From: Globomyces pollinis-pini
Taxonomy: Eukaryota > Chytridiomycota > Chytridiomycetes > Rhizophydiales > Globomycetaceae
DNA: 64,000 nt
Direction of reading: 5' to 3'
Assembly (NCBI GenBank): GCA_025399215.1
Contig: MU621162.1
Coordinates: 1-64,000, forward strand
Shown: positions 10,294 to 22,483 of the stretch, piece after piece
Position numbering within the stretch: the first letter of the stretch is position 1
Layout of the letters: every line of letters begins with the position of its first letter
Program-made: the position numbers and the translations under genes
Notes under the pieces: model-generated
Told to the model about the DNA's origin: nothing
The model's database searches: none
The model's input: only the letters and a program-made list of their open reading frames with translations

Positions 10294-13200
10294 TTAAAAA
10301 AGCTCAGAGCTTGGGATTCGTTGTCTTGGATCAAGTCTTTGAGAAGGAGGTTTGAAGTTATAAGATCTACCTTCTTCATAAATATCTTCCATAACCTTCT
10401 CAAAATTCCCCTTCTCTTTAATTTCCAAGTACTTTTTATACAATAGAAGGGCCTATGAAAGTGAGTTTGGATGATAATACTGTTCTTGCATCTTCTACAC
10501 TATCATGTGTTACTGTTTGAATGTCTTGTTGTAGTATACACCAAGCTAAAAACCTCAACGATAGTTTCCTATTTCGCATATTTAATTAGTAAAAATATAC
10601 CTCTGCCGATTTTTGAACTTGAATATTGTCACTGTGTCAATAATCTGACTGGGAGGGATATGAATGTCTAATAAATGAGTAGCAATAGAAGTACTGATTG
10701 TTCTACAATCTTTTCGAAGATCATGACCTACAAATATGCACCCCATATCGACCAGTAATCGTAATCTTTTATATGCAACCTAAAACTCAATACTCAACGA
10801 ATAAAAACCTTCAGGGATACAAGTGGGTGGGTGGATCGAGATGTGTCCAAATCTCCATCTTACGTTCAGTTAATTTGACAATACCTTGAATTCCAGAAAA
10901 TTCTGTTAAATAGTCTAGGACAGGCTCTGTTGTACAAACATAATCATCAATAAATGGAATTCCTTCCAGTGGACCATCTTCACCTCGTACAACACTGACT
11001 CTTGCTAAACCGTACCGAGAAGGTCTGATGATTGTGTTGGTCCCGTCACTTCGAACTTCAGATTCCGCCTGATTATCAATATTAATATTCACATACGGAT
11101 GCCATTACAACAAACTCTGCATCAATTGCACAAAGATAACCCGGTCCACTAGGAATTTCTTCTAAATTTAACGGGACACAACTAGAGGTCAAATCCTTTC
11201 GTTCACTATTTATCATGAGCAAACATATAGAGTACTTTAAAAGGTGGTTATCTAATAGAATCCTAAAGTCTGGATTAACTGGAGATAAGAAAAATGAAGA
11301 TTTTGTTTCATGGCTTCTTTTGGCAAATTGTATAATGGCGGGAATCTATTGTTAGCCCATTTTTGTCAACCTTCCAAGATCGAAAGACGCGCTCTTCCCC
11401 TTCTAGGGGAAGTACAGAAAAGGCATTAAACAAGTACCAAGATGGAGAGTTTTCATTATCAGATACTAATATACGTTATAAAGTACTGCTTACCATTAAC
11501 ATGAGCAACTAAATGTCCAGGACCCTTTTTTATCTTAATTTCAGCAATAGTGGCCTTAAACAATTAGATAGTATCTCATACTCTCAGATCATAAACTGCA
11601 AGCTCTGCTCCAATTGGTACATCTAAATCTTCCACCCTCTGCTTGGTCAAATCAATTATTTTTAGATTCCCATCTTGAAGTATTATCGCTATCCTATTGA
11701 TGATAAAAAATTAAAATATAAATACGTAGAAGGCAGCCATGAATGTTTGGTTGACACTATTTAAGGTTAAAAAAGTTTTAAAAAAGGTACCATCTTCAAT
11801 CCAATATGAAACATCATTATCAGTATTACAGTTTGCATTGACTAGCATGAAATTCGGCGTCCTGATAAGTCCCTTTGTTTGTGTAGTCATTTGGTACTGT
11901 TTGCAATCAGCACACCATGCTTTTGTGGTATGTTCTTTATTGATACTTTTTTCTAGTATCTCAACAAAAGTGTGCATTGTATTATTAGACTACTGTTAGC
12001 TGAAGTACCAGTAAAAACCCTTCTTGGATAGTTCAAATCAACCACAAATGGAGATATTTCTCTTTCACTAGTGTGATTTTGGTCATGACATCTTGAAGTG
12101 GATAGTAATGGAACTTGAAACAACTGCTGTAGAAAATGATCACTTTCACTTGCCATCCCGATACATTCTTGATGAATCTGCTCAATTATGAACCTGCAAA
12201 ATGTTTGAATAAGGCTGCCATATGAAATCTGACTCTCTGATGTCATATGTTCTGGTTCAAGAAGTCCCAAAGCATTTGCTGATGTTAATCTAGTGTCATT
12301 ATACCCTGCTGAACTAGACCAAATGCCCGCAAAAAATTTGATGCCTGGCAGTTTACACCACGAGATCCTTCAAGCATTCTAAATAGAAACCCAAGCTCAC
12401 ATGTCAGGCAAGGTTCCTTAAAACAGTTGGTTCTTATATGTGTTTTGGCAATTTCTCTTAAACTAAAAAGAATTATCGAAAATACAATTTACGGCCAAAT
12501 AAAAAACAACATCTGTAGCAAAGAGTTACAATAAGAGTTTCGTATATCTGTTTCAAGTCCACCGTATTCAGTCTGATTATAAAATCCAAAGTCGAAATCT
12601 TCAACACCAAAACGACTATACTTGATTTCTACAGATTTGTAATGAAATGGAATCCCAACATCAATAGATACATTATTTGCTTGGTCAAATAACCCTATTT
12701 GACGCTGCCGGTCTCCCGACTTCATGGACTCTAATTCTTGCTCTGATCTGAATTTTGGCTCTTTTGGATGACCAGAATTAGAAACCAATACTTGATTTCG
12801 TTTGAAAAGCTTTGGATTTGGCGCATATCCTACAAAATCTACCATCTTCACATTCTTTAATATTTCTGGTGGAATTTTGGGACTTGGTTTCCCAATTGGA
12901 AAGACTAAATTGTTGGGCCAAATAGATAGCAAAGGCTTGGTATAGTAAGGCATCCCAACGGTTGATAAGGGCCTATAGGTAAACATAAAACTATTCGCAC
13001 ATGTGTTCGGTTATTTCTGGGTATGCCATTGGCTGAACTAAGTGGCGATACAGTGACTGTCTCGAATTCTTATTGATTTTTGGAGAATCTCTCTGATACC
13101 ACATTTGAATTGCACCAAATGAATCACCTATACACTTAACGCTGGGAAAAGATTACCCAATGCAAATAGTTCTCCTGATGATGAAAACTCCATTGATGTT

Positions 13201-14381
13201 AAATATCCAGATACATCACTCTGATAAAATTGCGACTTTGATTGAGTTTTGTCATTAATATCAATCATTCTTAATCTCCCTGAATATAGTATAAATCAAG
13301 CAGTTCAAAAAACCTGTTGGTGTTGCTGCTAAAATCGTTGCAGTGTAATTTGGATGAAATCTAACCAATGATGGTCCATCAGGAAATGACAAGGGTGGTA
13401 GAAATTTCAATGATCTGAGGTCAAACACTTTAATTAGAGGATCAGGAATCAAATTCGAGCCTCTATGGTTCAATGAGTACATACGTAGCTAACCTTATTG
13501 AACAACCAGTTGTTACTAAATAGAAACCTGATATATCTAAACTTGAAATTCCACCCGAGTGAAATTCTATTGAATGTTCTTGCTTGAACGTGGTTGGATC
13601 CCTAAAAGAGATATGTCCTGAACTTAAACTGGTTGCAATCATTTTCCCCATTTTCATTCCAACAATTCCTTGGTCAACATCAAACTACAATACGTTAATT
13701 GGGATAATCGTTGGTATTAAAATGGATTTCATAAAAATATAAAATGGTGTAAAGATTTTTACTTGTTTAATGACAGAACCTCTTGATATATTCATAATCA
13801 TAATAGTTCCACTACTTGATCCAACAACTAATTCCGATGGTATATTGGTGAATCCTAGACATGTTGATTTTGTACATCTATCATAATAAACTATAGTAAA
13901 TCCTTACAACTTATTCCATTGCATTACTCCTCTAAAATTGTTTAGTATACTCTTTCATGATATATCGGTAAGGACGTGGATAATGTAGTGTTAAAACTAA
14001 CCTTCGGTTTGTAAATCGAACATTATCATATCCAGTACTAAATACTCCCAAATCGTTTATAACTATTTGATTTGCTGGTTGGTTATGCGCAGGAAAGCTA
14101 GTGTATCGTAATGAAGTTCCTCCAGCACCTATCATCTCAATCAATCTACACTATACCTTTTTATTCAACAGACATAATTGTTACCTGTAGAGATAAAATT
14201 AATCGTATTTAGTACCTGGATAAATGTAAGAGGATACTTGACCCTAACATAAACTACTAAACTATACATTTGTTCCTCCTGCCCATAGCAACTCCTCCGA
14301 ATTATCGTATGCTAAGCAGGATACTCCAGAATCTGGAAAATGAAGTCTTTGCTTCTCTTGCCACTGAAGTTTTGGTTGCAT
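10294..14381 (-). CDS. PAN2: PAN2, catalytic subunit of the poly(A) nuclease deadenylase
   Basis: A long, intron-rich minus-strand gene (roughly 1,200 aa by estimate). The N-terminus reads [19 protein letters not shown] and [13 protein letters not shown], then WD40-like blades around 13,260-14,144. A pseudo-ubiquitin-hydrolase domain follows ([10 protein letters not shown] at ~11,900; [11 protein letters not shown]), consistent with the catalytically dead USP fold of PAN2. The C-terminal DEDD exonuclease is complete: [13 protein letters not shown] (~11,100-11,150), [46 protein letters not shown], and [15 protein letters not shown] with [18 protein letters not shown]. The end, GRSYNFKPP, is the conserved PAN2 tail. 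With PAN3 it trims poly(A) tails in the cytoplasm. It follows Argonaute on the same strand with 111 bp between. Exon ends were not all resolved. Confidence 0.92.
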
Positions 14382-14492
14382 TAAAAACAGTTAAAATTGT
14401 TCGACTTCAAACGTGAATAAAATATCCAAACATCTCAAAACTAATTCAATAACCATTGCTAAAATTTCAAACGCAAATGAATATATTTTCAA

Positions 14493-17374
14493 TCACATGT
14501 AGTACATGGTGTTTTCAATTCCAACAGCAACTTGTGTAAATCCAATCTTACTTGGAACCCCACCACCAGATTTTGATGACATATTATCACTTCCATCTTC
14601 TTGATCAATGAACATACGTGCATCTACAAATTAAACCCTTAATTAGAACTTACAATATGCGGCCAAATGCGCTCGATAAGCAGGTGCTACCATTGAAATA
14701 GTTCGAGTTGCTCTTTCAGACAGGAAACAAAGATTGTAACATAACTGTTGACATTGATCGCTGCTCATTTTGATTTCATCATAAATGACATTGTAAATAG
14801 TTGGTCGTGACATTCCTTGTAAACCTGCATGTGACTGCAAAATGAAATTGAAATCAGTTGGGTGGGTAATATCTTGGTCGATCACCGTTCCTGGTAAACA
14901 ATTACCGGATCTATCTTCATTTTTATCAATTGGGAATAAACGAATATGATGTCTTTTTTGGACGACAATAAAAGTAAGCGGTGCTTTGCTTTTCACTTTC
15001 GCCAATGATACCTTCAACGCTTTCACTTCAACTTCCTTGACTTCTTTAAATTGACCGGTAGCAACACCATCACGGAAAAAGATAACTTGCTCTGGATTTT
15101 TGCCATGGTTCTTCTTACGGAAGTCCATCAAAGCAGAATCCATAATACTTTCAAGTGCTTGAATGATTTCCACTCGGTGCTCTTGTGCTCTGACGTATGT
15201 GTTATACAATGTACATTGAGGATCAGTTGAAGCTACGACGGCAGCAATAGAAGGGGACATAGAACCTGGTGCAGGATGGGTTACATCTGCTCCAAGATAC
15301 ATCGTCAATTTGCTTTGCAATGGTCGATCAACTGTGTTTGTAGTACCACCAATTTTGATGTTGGCCTAAATATTTAGATTGATTCTGGTTTACCTTGAGT
15401 GCTACGTTTACAATGTATTGATCTTTAATTTCTTCAGGACGCATTACATGTTTAGACAACATACACTGAGTAATGAGACCAGCTTTCAATAAAGCAATAC
15501 GTTTAATTTGCTCATAAAGGCCTTTCGCATCTTTATCCAAGATACAAATTACCAATTGACAACGTTCCTTAGTTTGACTCTTACAGTTTTCAAACATTGT
15601 TTTTAACGAACCCCCAATGTTGGCAGGTACATTTGGATTGGTGACCAGGACCGGAGCCTTGAAATTCTTAATATTCATTCCGGCCTTTGACCATTTTTCC
15701 AAAATAACGTTACGAATAGCGGTGGCTTCTTCATTAGACATTCGAACATAGAAGATAAACCCAAAACTGTTCAAAGGAGGAGAGTTAATCAACTAAACCA
15801 TAAATATTCAAAAAACAAACCTTCAAATTTCGTAAATTCCATGAACCATCCGATCCATTAGCAGATTGATTGTTTCTAAACACGACTTTTGGAGATGGAA
15901 GCACTCTAGCACGCACATCCATCATTTCAGTTCCAACTTGTAATCCAAAAGAATCCATATAAGGATTCTTCTCATACTTTAACGAATTTTTCACTGCATT
16001 TTCAATCTGAGCTCGTCGATCAGCTGGTTTTTGAACAGTAGCACGAATAACGTCCGCAGTTTGTTGTCCACTCATTCGATCCTTGAATCGCTGACCAGGA
16101 ATGATCTTTAAAACTTCAATTGGGAAAGCCGTTTTGCCATTTGGCTAAAAATAAGTCATTGTACAAGATTACCTTCAACACTAACGGTAAATCTGGGTAT
16201 TGGAGTCGGACTCCCAGTTCAGTTTTAAAGTATTCACTAATGATAAGATAAAAGGTGAATTTACGTGACACTGATCTTTTTGTTTTCCTTGTTCATGAAT
16301 TTCATGCTGTTGGCACTGTCCTTTGACACCTTACCGATTCGAAATCGTTGTTTCATATCCCCACGATGTGTAGTAACAACACTGACAGCTCGAAGAATCT
16401 TGGATAAAGAAGCAATAGAATAACGTTTAATATCATCCACGTGACGACCACCCATACTCTCCAAAATGAAATCAATCACACTGATTTCACCTTTACGAAA
16501 CACTGTCGAAGCAACATCAACATTGATACCAAGGTGTCCAGCCAACATGGCTCTAATGGATTGATGATAACTAACATTAGAATACTAATTAAAATACCCT
16601 CTCCAAACTTCTAATCCACCAGCAATAGGGCTTCTACCTTCAGGAGTGAAAAAATTGGAACCAACTAGATATTAAAAACAAAAGATCAAAACCAGGTGTA
16701 AACAACATGGATGGGATATGACGTAAAACCACAGACAAGGCTGTAGTAGCATGGAGCACATTTTCCGTTTCAGCAGCTTTTCCTTGAGTATAGAGCAATA
16801 ATTCATGAAGGTTATAAGTTGCAGTTTTACGAATGACAAACTTGACCTTTTCCGAAGGTCCTACACAAGTACTTTCAGTCAAAATCGTGGAAGTCTTCAT
16901 AGTCATAGAGAAAGTAGATAATGGAGCAGGGGCAGATCCACCACGACCACCACCACGACCACCTCTTCCACCACGATCAAACCCTCTTCCACCACGAAAC
17001 CCACCACGATCACCACCACGACCACCACGGCCACCACGACCCCCAGACGATTGTTGTTCACTCAAAGGTGGTAACTCCATATCCACATCCGATTCAAACA
17101 CAATGTTGAACGTTTGATCACCAATATCTGCCATCGAAAAGGCATTCTTTGCACCATCATAAACAAACCAAGCATTCGGATTCAATTTCTTGATTAAAAC
17201 TTCTGCTTGTTGAAAAACTCTACGAGATTTTTGAGCTGGTAATTCAGGAGTGATTGCAATATCATATTGAAAGGCATGAGAATCTGCTAAACCTGTTACA
17301 GGGAATACATTTGCTTTCAGTATAATGGCTCTACCAGTTGTTCCTCCACCATCAGGTTTTCTAGGTAAACTCAT
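14493..17374 (-). CDS. AGO: Argonaute, slicer-competent, with RGG tract in the N domain
   Basis: Minus-strand multi-exon gene, about 880-900 aa by estimate. Order of domains: N domain (from MSLPRKPDGG; AWFVYDGAKNAFSM), an RGG/RG tract at residues ~111-146 (16,937-17,044), the rest of N with LRHIPSMLFTPG, PAZ (HVDDIKRYSIASLSKILRAV; LPLVLKPNGKTAFP), MID (KTMFENCKSQTKERCQLVI; LLKAGLITQCML) and PIWI. The PIWI catalytic set is present: Asp in LGADVTHPAPG, the Glu finger in AQEHRVEII, Asp in FFRDGVATGQF and His in YRAHLAAY. The 3' exon after a GT...TAG intron ends GIENTMYYM. It should load small RNAs and cleave targets. Start: the ATG at 17,374 (MSLPRK); an in-frame ATG lies five codons upstream. 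Confidence 0.95.
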
Positions 17375-17734
17375 GAAAAAAAAAGTCAAAGTTTACATTG
17401 ACTTTTCATTGAAATGGATTCAACTTTGACAGTTCAAGTAAAATTACATTAGTGATGAAATCATATGAGTTCAGGTCATGTATTAAGTTTCGTTTCTATG
17501 GTAGTCAAATTATTAATGGCTATTTCTTTATGCACTTAATCAAATTACATATTACAAAGCTTCAAACATATGTTCAATCTGAATCTGAAAAACTTTACAT
17601 ATCATTTCATATCAATCAACACCAATCCCATTTTCTCAACTGGGAATGAATGGCTCCTTGAACGCCACAGCTGACACAAATCATGCAATTTAATCCATGA
17701 AAAAATATATTAGAATCCAAACTGAAAGAAACAG
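17375..17734. other. Intergenic region upstream of Argonaute
   Basis: About 360 bp between the Argonaute start and the transketolase stop, both minus strand. It should hold the Argonaute promoter and the transketolase 3' UTR. No convincing gene or repeat was seen. Confidence 0.5.
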
Positions 17735-19987
17735 TTAAGCTAATGGATTATCCAATTTGTATTCAGGAACAACTTTGGTGTAATGTGCAATAACCTTCTT
17801 GGCCTTGGCAGCTACAACATCAGGAACTAAGCCGACACGTTCAAAGATCTTTTGGTATGGTGCAGACATTCCAAAGGTATCCAATCCGAGTGCTACATGT
17901 GCATATTTGTGCCATCCAAAGGTTGTCATGGCTTCGGCAGAAATGACTGGGATTCCACGTGGGAAGACGGATTGTTTGTATTCATCAGATTGCTCTTCAA
18001 ATAATTCCCAAGATGGCATGGAAATAACACGAGATTGGATTCCATCCTTGGCTAATAGGGCTGCGGCATCAACAATTAATGATACTTCTGACCCAGAAGC
18101 AACAAAAGCTACAGATGCAGTTGGTGAATCAGACACTACGTATGCACCCTTTAAGGTCTTTTCGATACTAGATCCGTTGAGTTGTGGTAAATTTTGACGG
18201 GTGAGAATCAAAACTGATGGTCGATGAGTATTCTCAAGCGCAGCAGCATAACAACCAGATGTTTCATTACCATCAGCAGGTCGTAAAGTCAACAAATTAG
18301 GCAAGCATCTAATACTAGCCAATGTTTCAATAGGTTGATGAGTAGGACCATCTTCACCCAATCCAATGGAATCGTGTGTCATAATATATAACACTTGATG
18401 TTTGGAAAGTGCAGAAAGTCTCACCGCACCTAATGCATAACTGATAAAGTTGAAGAAGGTAGCACCGAAAGGAATTATACCTCCATAAGCATGTAAACCA
18501 TTGCAAATGGCAGCCATACCGTGTTCACGAACACCGAAACGTATGTAACGACCATCATAAGTGCCAAGGTTGGTAGATGGCTATAAAAACATTAGTGTAC
18601 TAATGAAAAATACATGTTGGAAATCTTTGGCGGTCTTCCATCGAGTTAAGTTGGAACCAGTCAAATCTGCAGATCCACCAACCAATTCAGGAATACCATC
18701 AGCAATTTTATTCAAAATAGCTTCAGAGATTTTTCTTGTTGCATTAGCAGCATCAGAAGGTTTGTAAATTGGAAGCAATTCTCGATAGTTCTTTGGTAAT
18801 TGTTTGGCGATACGACGTTTCAATTCAGCAGCCTGAAATAATTAGTGAATAAAGTGCAATACCAAATCTGGGAAAGCGGATTGGTACTTTGCATAAACAG
18901 CATCCCATTCAGCATTAATGGCGGCATTCTTAGCACCAATAGTTTTCCAGTGAGCATAAACCTTTGATTAGAAAGAGAAACTCACTTCAGGTGGGACATG
19001 GAAATGCTCTTCAGGGTTGAAACCCAATTTAGTTTTTACATTAATGATATCTTCTTTGCCAAGTGGAGCACCATGAACCTTTTCCTCACCTTCATTTTTA
19101 GATCCGAACCCAATAGTAGTTCTACATATTAGTAAATCAAAACGAACCTAATTTTGATCAAAGATGGTTTATCAGTCACTGATTTAGCTTTTTCAATTGC
19201 AGCAGCTAATCCATCCAAATCGGAATCACCATTGGTGATGATTTGAGTATGCCAACCATAAGATTCGAATCGTTTACAAACATCTTCAGTGAATCCTAAA
19301 GCAGTATCACCATCAATAGAAATATGATTATCATCATACAAAGCAATCAATTTGCCCAGTTTCAAGTGACCAGCTAAAGCAACAGCTTCAGCTTGAACAC
19401 CTTCTTGAAGACATCCATCACCTAGAATGGTGTATGTATAGTTATCAAAGATCGGATATCCCGGTTTATTGAAAGTAGCAGCCATATGAGCTTCACCCAT
19501 AGCCAACCCGACGGCATTTGAAATCCCTTGTCCTAATGGACCGGTTGATACTTCAATTCCAGGAATCCCATGGTTTGCTTCTGGATGCCCTGGACACCTA
19601 CAATCAACCAACCATTAAACCAAACTTTGAATCCAATTGTCTGAACGATTTCAAATCATCAATTGTTAAAGGAAATCCTAATAAATGCCAAGTTACATAT
19701 TGCAATACACAACCATGACCATTTGATAAGACAAACCGATCACGATTTATCCAACCAGGATTAGCAGGATTGATTCTAGCGCCAGAAAAGATAACATGAG
19801 CCATTGGAGCACAACCCATTGGAGCACCACTATGTATCAAATAAGAATCAGTCTTACGGATGACCTGAATTTGCTTTTTGAACTACATCTGCTGCTAAAG
19901 TACGTACAGTATTAATCGATCTGAAGTCAACTAAACGCGTTCATGGTTAACATCTTTATCATTCAACTTACTTTCACTAAATCCCAT
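17735..19987 (-). CDS. TKL1: Transketolase
   Basis: Minus-strand multi-exon gene, ~680 aa by estimate, the usual size. The N-terminal thiamine-diphosphate half shows [63 protein letters not shown] and the ThDP/Mg2+ motif GDGCLQEGV...HISIDGD. The pyrimidine-binding half shows [12 protein letters not shown], the [16 protein letters not shown] block and [12 protein letters not shown]. The C-terminal domain has [13 protein letters not shown] and [19 protein letters not shown]. It moves two-carbon units in the non-oxidative pentose phosphate pathway. The first exon/intron boundary is uncertain: the likeliest reading is MGFSESK spliced to SINTV. One intron (near 19,600) joins DSK to CPGHPE, as expected for the family. 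It complements the G6PD gene at 22.5 kb. Confidence 0.95.
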
Positions 19988-20466
19988 TTTGAATTTTAAA
20001 TTTTTTATAGAAATTTTCAGAATTGAAATTTTGAATAGCCCAAGTTGTGGCGTTCCAATTTAGAATCTATTTAACGTCTAATTAAATGAATGAGAGGTGT
20101 GTTACAATCAAGTTATTGATGATATGACTTGAATAGAAGAATACAAAGTACAAGTTCATCCATTCATTCTCTTTTGTTTGGAATCCATTGGCTTGGTGAA
20201 ATTAGCCTCATCTCTGTATATTTTTCCATTCATGCTATAGCAAGAACTTAGTCAGAAACAGATAACAAATTCAGTATCAAAGATGTTGTGATACACGTGT
20301 TAGATGCTCAATCAATCTACAATCTCCATCACTTGAATACTAAACGTGAACTATACATGATTTCATTATAAAAAACTTGAATACTCAACGTGAACTTTAC
20401 ATGATTTCATTATTAAAAAAAAATGTATTACAAAGTATTGTATGGAGAATAATAAAACCTTTTGGA
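19988..20466. other. Intergenic region with a two-copy tandem repeat
   Basis: About 480 bp between the transketolase start and the AMSH stop (both minus). It likely contains the transketolase promoter. A near-perfect 45-bp duplication lies at 20,331-20,419; no gene was seen. Confidence 0.5.
20331..20419. repeat. 45-bp direct tandem duplication
   Basis: Two adjacent copies start with acttgaatact and share aacgtgaact and acatgatttcatta, differing at only a few positions. Copy 1 is 20,331-20,375 and copy 2 is 20,376-20,419. Confidence 0.8.
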
Positions 20467-22234
20467 TTATCGTAAATCCACTAATGCACAATCAGATTCA
20501 TCAACAACCACATCTTCCTCCACATCCACATAAATCTCATCTTCACGCTCATGTGGGTGGAATGGCTGTGGATGCCTACATGAACTCACAATATCAATCC
20601 CCGGTGGATCGGTCAATCGAAAGATACCCATATTTGGAGACTTTGACGGAGCAACGACAATGGCTATAGCTTCAGGCAACATCATTCTAAGATTAGTGGA
20701 AGGTTATTACTGGTAGGAGCAGTGGGTATGGACATCGACGGAGGATAGGAAACAGGATTGTGTGGGGTGAGAGTGGATCCAGCCAAATGTCATCAGCTCG
20801 TTTTGATCTTGGTAGTTGAATACAGCCATTTCATCTGTCGTGGATACGGTATCTATAAAATCAGTATCTGATTAGAAAATATTGTCGAGGTAGATTAGAC
20901 AGAGTAATAAATTTTTGAAGAAAAATAAGGAATGAAGGGAGAGTTAAATTCGCATTATTTTTTTTAACGTCAATGAATGGTGTAAGAATTGAAAAAACTT
21001 CCATCAATTGTGAATAACGCAAGAACAACAAGACTTACCAGAAGTAGCAGTCTGAGGTGGAATCAACAACGTAGTAATAAATAACATATTCCGTTTTAAC
21101 TTGCCACACAGTATACCACAAGTTTCTAAATTATTACGTGTGTTTTTGGCAGATATGGACAAGAATTTGGGTATGAGTGATTGTGGTAACACGACTTTGC
21201 GGAATGGGCCTAGGGTGAGTGCAAGTATGGTGTGGTACCTCCAGCAGGAGATTGGTACAAGTCAGGTTTTGGTGGAATAGGTGGTGGATTATCTGTAGTT
21301 ATGTTTGTATAAAGGTTGTTTGTATTTGCGTCGTTGGGATTAGGTATAAATAGATTTGGTTTATCAGGAATTGGTGGAGAAGTAACATGACTTTCACTTA
21401 TGGTTGTATTTTCGTTTAGATATTGGTGTATATTAGAGGGTTTGGCGGGAATAGGAGGAGGTAATAAAGAATTTGAAATGTCGGTTTGATGAATAGTGGT
21501 ATCATTAGTTTGATATAGAGATGTGGTATTTGTGTTGGTTGTTTGATATAAGGGTGTTGATTTAGTAGAATAATCGATTTGTGTTTGGTTATTGACAGGA
21601 GCGATGTGATCCAAAGGGTTGGAATTATTATTGACATCATGAGATTTCCACCAATCATCAGTTTTTGTATTTATATTGATTTCATTCATGCGAGTGAGTA
21701 TTTCATGTTGTTCTTTTAGTATTTTCTGTTCTTGTTCGAATTCAAATTGTTTTTGTTTTAGTTCTTTTTCTTTTTTGATTGATTCTTTTAAATCATTTTG
21801 TTTATTGATTTCATCTTGATGTTGTTTTAATAGAATAGGTTTTATAATCTCGATACGATCCATAGCTATGATAGCATTCTATATGATTAATCTAATGAAT
21901 ATACAGATCTTAATTTTTGAATAGAATTTTGTAAATTTTGAATAGAATATTGAGGATGTAATTTAATTTTAGAGATGACTAAATTTGAATATTTCAAGTA
22001 TAAGACATAAGCTCTTTTGTAATCTAATTCTAGATAATAAATATTAGCCTTTTTTGATTAAAGATTATAGAAGGTACTTGTTTGAATAACATATCAGCGG
22101 ATCTAATATAATTTAATTTTTAATAGGTAATACCTTAAATATAAGATTAAATTTTTAGAATGATCGATATTGATTTCAGCATTCTAATAATTAATTTGAA
22201 TTCAAATTACTTTATTTAATTGTTTGATATCCAT
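20467..22234 (-). CDS. AMSH-family JAMM deubiquitinase
   Basis: Minus-strand gene with several micro-introns. The N-terminal exons splice to [49 protein letters not shown], matching the MIT domain of STAMBP/AMSH that binds ESCRT-III. A coiled coil (21,700-21,860) and a Pro-rich low-complexity linker follow, with three PPIP(A/P/D)KP-type motifs that could bind SH3 domains. The catalytic domain begins [20 protein letters not shown] and contains the zinc JAMM motif [14 protein letters not shown] with both His, Ser and Asp intact, then [16 protein letters not shown] and [14 protein letters not shown] cleaves Lys63-linked ubiquitin on endosomes to rescue cargo from ESCRT sorting. The end DCALVDLR corresponds to the family's VLDLR. 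It is head to head with G6PD. Confidence 0.9.
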
Positions 22235-22483
22235 TCTTTTAATGACAAGGTAGTTAGTTGATGACGTGAGTCAAAGTGGCTTTTAATCAATCAAGGCTTT
22301 AAATTTTTCCCTAGGGTTATTTAAATGAATTCATTAGGGTTACTATCAAAAGATTTCAATCTTTGAATTTCAAAATTATTCAACCTGAAAGATCTTCTTT
22401 ACGCTGTGTATCTAATTCATTATCCCAAATTATAAGATGTTTGTTATCAAAAAAAACTAACTAAAAAAGATATATCATTAGAA
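22235..22483. promoter_or_regulatory. Shared divergent promoter, AMSH / G6PD
   Basis: The 249 bp between two divergent start codons must hold both promoters. It is AT-rich, with a tgacgtgagtca stretch (22,261-22,272) resembling CRE/AP-1-type sites. Any regulatory role is inference. Confidence 0.4.

Noticed and set aside
16833..17117. Plus-strand frames rich in Pro-Arg or Asp-His repeats
   Set aside because: They are the antisense of the Argonaute RGG tract; the minus frame carries conserved N-domain motifs.
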